Positions 5,230 through 9,043 of a DNA stretch of 9,043 nucleotides are shown piece after piece. The notes under the pieces were generated by a model. It was not told where the DNA came from. It searched no databases and saw nothing but the letters and a program-made list of their open reading frames with translations. Within the stretch, counting starts at the first letter, position 1. Every line of letters starts with the position of its first letter. Source of the stretch: Pseudomonadota bacterium (GTDB lineage: Bacteria; Pseudomonadota; Alphaproteobacteria; Caulobacterales; Aquidulcibacteraceae); the NCBI GenBank assembly GCA_023461135.1, contig JAEWNX010000269.1:1-9043 (forward strand), written 5' to 3'. The translations under genes were made by a program, and so were the position numbers.

Positions 5230-6633
5230 ATGGAACTGGGCGATGAAGCCCGCCGCGTGTCGGCGGGTATTGGGGCGGCGCGGGCGTACGAATTGGTCCG
5301 CAAAGAGCTGTTCAGCGAGTTCGGCGCTGACTTTTACCGCTCTTACGTGGATCCACTGCGGCTTGTGGCCGACCTGGAGGGGGTGCTGCTGTTCCGGGCC
5401 ACCACCCGGGTCGCGCAGGAGCGCCTCCGCCAGCAGGCCCAGCATCGGCTGGAGAAGCGTCTGCGGGCCTATGAGCCGCGCATCGAAGGCGTCGAGATTC
5501 TCCTCGAACACGAAATCCCGGAAGACGTCCGCGAACTCGCCGACGCCCGTATCGAACAGGCGCGCCCCCCGCTTGCGGGCGCAACCGCGGCTCAGCCTCA
5601 ATCGCTGACCTTCGACACCTTCTGCCAAGGGCCATCCAACCAGCGCGCCTACGCGGTCGCGCGGATGATCGCCTCCGGCGATGGCGAGGCCTTCCCAGTG
5701 TGGCTTGTGCACTCGCGCCCTGGGCTCGGAAAGACACACCTCCTCGCCGCGATTGCACACGAAGCGGGCCAGTGCACGCCCGACCGCAAAGTGCTCATGA
5801 TGACGGGCCAGGAATATCTCGAACAATTTCAGTCCGCGCTCCACAAGAAGCGCGACTCGTCGTCGTTCAAGGAGATGGTGCGCGCGCCCCATCTGCTGCT
5901 CATCGACGATTTCCATCGCATCTGCGGTAAGCCGGCGACTGAGCTCGAAGCTTTCGACACCATTCATGAACTGACGCGCCGCGGCGGTCAGGTGGTGCTC
6001 GCCGCCGACAACGATGCGTCAGGATTGAAAGATCTTAATGATGCGTTGCGCGCGCGTTTAAAGGGCGTTCCGTCCTGTGAGATCGAGGAACCTGATGCAG
6101 CGTTGCGTCGCCGCATCCTCGACATGCGAGTTCAACATCATGCGCGCTTGACGCCAGGCTTCTCTGTGGCTTCGGATGCGCTGGACATGATCGCTGAGCG
6201 CATTCAGGGGAGTGGCCGCGATCTGGATGGCGCGCTCAGCCAACTCATCATCGAGTGGAAGATTTGTGGAGGGACAGACGTGACAATGGAAGCCGCTGCG
6301 AATGCCCTGCAAGCCAAATTGTCCGAAGCCGCCGAAAAGCGGATCACGGTGCAGGTGGTTCAAAAGGTGGTGGCCCGACACTACAACATGAGCGTTCAGC
6401 AATTGCTTGAGCGCACGCGACGTCACACCATCGCGCGCCCGCGCCAGATCGCCATGTTCCTCGCGTGCCGGATGACTCAGGCCTCTCTGCCGGACATCGG
6501 CGTGCGGTTCGGGGGCTTCGACCATACGACCGTGATGTACGCGCGCGATCGCGTGGCCGCGCTGACGGAGCAGGACCCCGCGTTCAAGGCTGAAGTGGAC
6601 AACATCGTTCGGGCGATCCGCCGCGAGCCCTAA
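5230..6633 (+). CDS. dnaA: Chromosomal replication initiator DnaA, divergent
   Basis: 467 residues from ATG 5230. The in-frame TTG at 5224 is almost touching the G-rich ribosome-binding stretch (about 5217-5222), so the ATG is preferred. DnaA binds DnaA boxes and opens oriC in its ATP form. Domain I is about residues 17-93 and a short linker runs to about 125. The AAA+ domain holds Walker A SRPGLGKT (162-169), Walker B LLLIDD (222-227), the arginine-finger region LRARL (273-277) and sensor II GRDLDGAL (329-336). Domain IV (about 370-467) holds RRHTIARPRQIAMFL and IGVRFGGFDHTTVMYA. Several usual residues differ: the first P-loop Gly is Ser162; the TQEEFFHTFN stretch after Walker B is ATELEAFDTIHE; the Trp typical of domain I is Tyr39 in DFYRSYVDPL; and the Arg before DHTT is Phe430. 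The rpsT-dnaA-dnaN-recF setting leaves little doubt that it is the replication initiator. Confidence 0.95.
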   Translation: MELGDEARRVSAGIGAARAYELVRKELFSEFGADFYRSYVDPLRLVADLEGVLLFRATTRVAQERLRQQAQHRLEKRLRAYEPRIEGVEILLEHEIPEDVRELADARIEQARPPLAGATAAQPQSLTFDTFCQGPSNQRAYAVARMIASGDGEAFPVWLVHSRPGLGKTHLLAAIAHEAGQCTPDRKVLMMTGQEYLEQFQSALHKKRDSSSFKEMVRAPHLLLIDDFHRICGKPATELEAFDTIHELTRRGGQVVLAADNDASGLKDLNDALRARLKGVPSCEIEEPDAALRRRILDMRVQHHARLTPGFSVASDALDMIAERIQGSGRDLDGALSQLIIEWKICGGTDVTMEAAANALQAKLSEAAEKRITVQVVQKVVARHYNMSVQQLLERTRRHTIARPRQIAMFLACRMTQASLPDIGVRFGGFDHTTVMYARDRVAALTEQDPAFKAEVDNIVRAIRREP

Positions 6634-6658
6634 ACCTGGGTATGAAGCACTGTCGCAT

Positions 6659-6682
6659 GCCCCAAAATCTGGCGATTGGGGC
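6659..6682 (+). terminator. Hairpin after dnaA
   Basis: GCCCCAA (6659-6665) pairs with TTGGGGC (6676-6682) around a 10-base loop, starting 26 bases past the dnaA stop. An alternative fold extends it with AATC/GATT at the cost of a two-base bulge. There is no T-run, so it may cause Rho-dependent termination or pausing, or protect the transcript's 3' end, rather than act as an intrinsic terminator. Confidence 0.4.
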
Positions 6683-6797
6683 TTGGGGATCACGGCGCAT
6701 CTGTTAATTTCCCACCCCCTGTCGGCGGCGACTCAGCCCGCTGGCGGGGGGTGATCGTATCCGGCCCTTCGCGGGGCTGCGGGCTCAGGAAGAAGCA

Positions 6798-7919
6798 ATG
6801 CGGCTGACCATCGAGCGCTCAGCGCTCTTGAAAGCGCTCAATCACGTGCAAAGCGTCGTGGAGCGCCGCAACACGATCCCAATTCTTTCCAATGTGCTTC
6901 TCTCCGCGCAGGGCGACTCCCTGCGTCTCACGGCCACCGATCTCGACATCGAGATTTCAGAAGCCGCGCCGGCTGAAGTCGAACGCGGCGGCCAGACCAC
7001 GGCGCCGGCGAATTATCTCTACGACTTCGTTCGCAAGCTGCCAGATGGCGCGGCGGTGAAGCTCGATGTCTCCGGCGACGATCCGCGCTTGCTGATCACC
7101 GCGGGCAAATCACGCTTGCATCTGCCGATCCTGCCGGCGGGCGATTTTCCCTCGATGCCCTCGGACGGTTTTGAAACGCGGTTCGAAGTCGAACCGACGG
7201 AGCTCGGCCGTCTCATCGACAAGACGCGCTTCGCCATCTCGACCGAAGAGACGCGCTATTATCTGAACGGCATCTTCTTCCACACCGTCGCGAATGGTTC
7301 GGGCGAAGCGATGCTGCGCGCTGTCGCAACCGACGGACACCGCCTCGCGCTCGCGGATTATGCCGCGCCGAAGGGCGCGCAGGGGATGCCCGGCGTGATC
7401 GTGCCGCGCAAGACCATCAACGAATTGAAGCGCTTGCTCGATGACGCGGCCGATCTCGTGGAGATTTCCGTCTCGCCGCAGAAGATTCGCTTCGCGCTCG
7501 GCGATGCGGTGTTGACCTCGAAGCTGATCGACGGCTCGTTCCCGGAATACGCGCGCGTGATCCCGAAATCGAACTCCAAGAAACTGAAGATCGACAACAA
7601 GGCCTTCTCCGAAGCCGTCGATCGCGTCGCCACCGTCTCGGCAGAGCGTTCGCGTTCGGTGCGTCTGGCGATCGAGAAGGACAAGATCACGCTCACGGTG
7701 AACAACCCGGACGCCCGCGTCGCGACTGAAGACCTCGCCGCCGAGTATCGCGATGACGGCATGGAGATCGGCTTCAACGCCCGTTATCTGCTTGACGTAG
7801 CCCAGCAGATCGAAGGCGAAGAAGCGTTGTTCGAACTCGCCGATTCCGGTTCGCCGACTCTGGTGCGGGACGAAGCCGACGACAAAGCGCTCTATGTGCT
7901 GATGCCGCTGCGGGTGTGA
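6798..7919 (+). CDS. dnaN: DNA polymerase III sliding clamp (beta subunit)
   Basis: 373 residues, the normal length for three tandem clamp domains (about 1-122, 128-248 and 250-373). The dimeric ring encircles DNA and tethers polymerase III and other partners. Family landmarks are RNTIPILSNVLL (24-35), LPAGDFP (112-118), YLNGIFF (155-161), ATDGHRLA (177-184), LIDGSFPEY (243-251), FNARYLLD (326-333) and the C-terminal YVLMPLRV (366-373), which lines the partner-binding cleft. A good Shine-Dalgarno (AGGAAG, 6787-6792) lies 5 nt before the ATG. The 164-bp gap after dnaA holds a hairpin, a GACTC methylation-type site (6730-6734) and a DnaA-box-like TGGGGATCA (6684-6692). I saw no clear -35/-10 pair there. 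The stop overlaps the recF start. Confidence 0.98.
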   Translation: MRLTIERSALLKALNHVQSVVERRNTIPILSNVLLSAQGDSLRLTATDLDIEISEAAPAEVERGGQTTAPANYLYDFVRKLPDGAAVKLDVSGDDPRLLITAGKSRLHLPILPAGDFPSMPSDGFETRFEVEPTELGRLIDKTRFAISTEETRYYLNGIFFHTVANGSGEAMLRAVATDGHRLALADYAAPKGAQGMPGVIVPRKTINELKRLLDDAADLVEISVSPQKIRFALGDAVLTSKLIDGSFPEYARVIPKSNSKKLKIDNKAFSEAVDRVATVSAERSRSVRLAIEKDKITLTVNNPDARVATEDLAAEYRDDGMEIGFNARYLLDVAQQIEGEEALFELADSGSPTLVRDEADDKALYVLMPLRV

Positions 7920-9043
7920 CGCTGCACAGTCTATACGTTTCACGCCTCACGCTTACCGACTTCCGCAATCACGCTGCGCTTGACCTCACGCTCGACCCGC
8001 GTCCCGTTTGCCTGTTCGGTCCGAACGGCGCGGGCAAGACGAACATCCTCGAAGCCCTGACCATGCTTGCGCCAGGCCGCGGCCTGCGCAGCGCTTCGCT
8101 GATCGATGTCGCACGCGCGGGAGACGACGAGATGCGCGCGCAGCCCTGGGCCGTTTCAGCGCGCGTGGTGCAGGATGGCGACGAAAGCGTTCTTGGCGCA
8201 GGCGCCGAGCGCACGCCCGAAGGCGGGGTAAAGCGCGTCACTCGCCGCGACGGCCAGCCCGCGACCGCTTCCGATCTCGCCGCCGCCGCGCGCATGACAT
8301 GGCTCACGCCGGCGATGGATCGCCTGTGGTCCGGCCCCGCCAGCGACCGTCGCCGCTTCTTCGACCGCCTGACGCTGGCGCGCGCCTCCGAACATGGCCA
8401 TGCCGCCGCGGCGTACGAGCGCGCGATGCGTGAACGCCAGCGTCTGTTGAGCGAGCGCGCGTTCGACGATGCTTGGCTGGGCGGCTTAGAGCGCGAAATG
8501 TCCGCCCACGGCGCCGCAATCGCGGCCGCGCGTGTCGAAACGCTGGGGCGCCTGCAGGAAGCCATCGACGCGCGGCCCGACGGCGCGTTTCCGAAGGCGC
8601 TTCTTGCGCTCGAAGGGCTGCTGGAGCAGCGCTTCGCAATGGGCGCCAAGAGCGCGGATGTGGAGGAAGATTTCGCCGCGCTGCTGCGCGATGTGCGCGG
8701 CCGCGATGCAGGCGCGGGCAGGGCGCTCGACGGACCGCACCGCAGCGACCTCAAAGCGCGCCACGTCGCCAAGAACATGGACGCCGATCAGTGCTCAACC
8801 GGCGAGCAGAAAGCGCTCCTCGTCGGCGTGACACTCGCGCAAGCGCGCGCGCTCGCCAACGATCCTGGCGCCGGGGCGTCGCTGATCCTCATAGACGAAG
8901 CCGCTGCGCATCTCGACAGCGTTCGCCGCGCCGCGTTGTTCGAAGAATTACTCGCCAATCCCGGCCAAGCGTGGCTCACAGGCACGGACGAGAACCTCTT
9001 CGAAGCGTTCGGCGCACGCGCGCAACGCTTCGAGGTGCGGGAC
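7916..9043 (+). CDS. recF: DNA replication and repair ATPase RecF (3' end missing)
   Basis: I translated this by hand: 376 codons are open from a GTG at 7916 to the window edge, with no stop. RecF is an SMC-like ATPase that works with RecO and RecR to load RecA at gaps and stalled forks. The N-terminus MTLHSLYVSRLTLTDFRNH is typical. Walker A is GPNGAGKTN (35-43), followed by APGRGLR. WLTPAMDRLWSG and RRRFFDRLTL are RecF hallmarks. The ABC signature is STGEQKALL (294-302). Walker B is LILIDEAAAHLD (323-334), with Asp327 and Glu328. The visible ending, QAWLTGTDENLFEAF onwards, is the usual C-terminal strand, so only a few residues should be missing. The GTG shares four bases (GTGA) with the dnaN stop, which points to translational coupling and explains the absence of its own ribosome-binding site. 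Confidence 0.95.
   Translation, partial: MTLHSLYVSRLTLTDFRNHAALDLTLDPRPVCLFGPNGAGKTNILEALTMLAPGRGLRSASLIDVARAGDDEMRAQPWAVSARVVQDGDESVLGAGAERTPEGGVKRVTRRDGQPATASDLAAAARMTWLTPAMDRLWSGPASDRRRFFDRLTLARASEHGHAAAAYERAMRERQRLLSERAFDDAWLGGLEREMSAHGAAIAAARVETLGRLQEAIDARPDGAFPKALLALEGLLEQRFAMGAKSADVEEDFAALLRDVRGRDAGAGRALDGPHRSDLKARHVAKNMDADQCSTGEQKALLVGVTLAQARALANDPGAGASLILIDEAAAHLDSVRRAALFEELLANPGQAWLTGTDENLFEAFGARAQRFEVRD

Noticed and set aside
5115..5303. A 62-codon minus-strand frame across the dnaA start
   Set aside because: It overlaps the dnaA leader and N-terminus, has no ribosome-binding site or domain, and looks like an antisense shadow.
7969..8778. A 269-codon minus-strand frame opposite recF
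   Set aside because: The opposite strand encodes RecF with Walker A, signature and Walker B motifs in one unbroken frame. The antisense product is low-complexity Arg/Ser/Ala sequence.

Overview
This G+C-rich window looks like an alphaproteobacterial chromosome, most likely near the Caulobacterales/Hyphomonadaceae. Four things support this. The gene order ubiE-ubiB / mutM / enoyl-CoA hydratase - rpsT - dnaA - dnaN - recF is typical of Alphaproteobacteria. MutM has the C-x4-C zinc-finger spacing I associate with that class. The rpsT promoter fits the Caulobacter RpoD consensus (TTGACGS-N10-14-GCTANAWC). A perfect CtrA-type box (TTAA-N7-TTAA) lies upstream of dnaA. I see no mobile element, CRISPR array, rRNA or tRNA.

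Layout. Positions 1-1868, minus strand: ubiE followed by ubiB, overlapping by one base; ubiB runs off the left edge. These are ubiquinone-biosynthesis genes. Positions 1953-2810: mutM (8-oxoguanine glycosylase), divergent from ubiE. Positions 2807-3280, minus strand: a small lipoprotein of the LprI/DUF1311 type, tail-to-tail with mutM. Positions 3325-3705: a small exported protein of unknown function. Positions 3739-4512: enoyl-CoA hydratase. Positions 4590-4871: rpsT (ribosomal protein S20) behind a clear housekeeping promoter.

Positions 4872-5229 are the only long non-coding stretch. It holds an AT-rich patch with the CtrA-type box, a TTGACGG -35 element inside an inverted repeat, an 8-bp-arm inverted repeat, and a possible upstream ORF overlapping the dnaA start. 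It reads as the dnaA control region with a leader of roughly 140 nt. Positions 5230-9043 hold dnaA, dnaN and recF, the replication-initiation and clamp cluster. dnaN and recF overlap by 4 bp (GTGA). recF starts with GTG and runs to the right edge.

The genes are almost all core housekeeping functions: quinone synthesis, oxidative DNA repair, fatty-acid oxidation, translation and replication. The least ordinary items are the DnaA, which departs from family consensus in its P-loop, Walker B flank and DNA-binding signature; the layered control region in front of it; and the two small envelope proteins between mutM and the hydratase. I found no convincing new multi-gene system.
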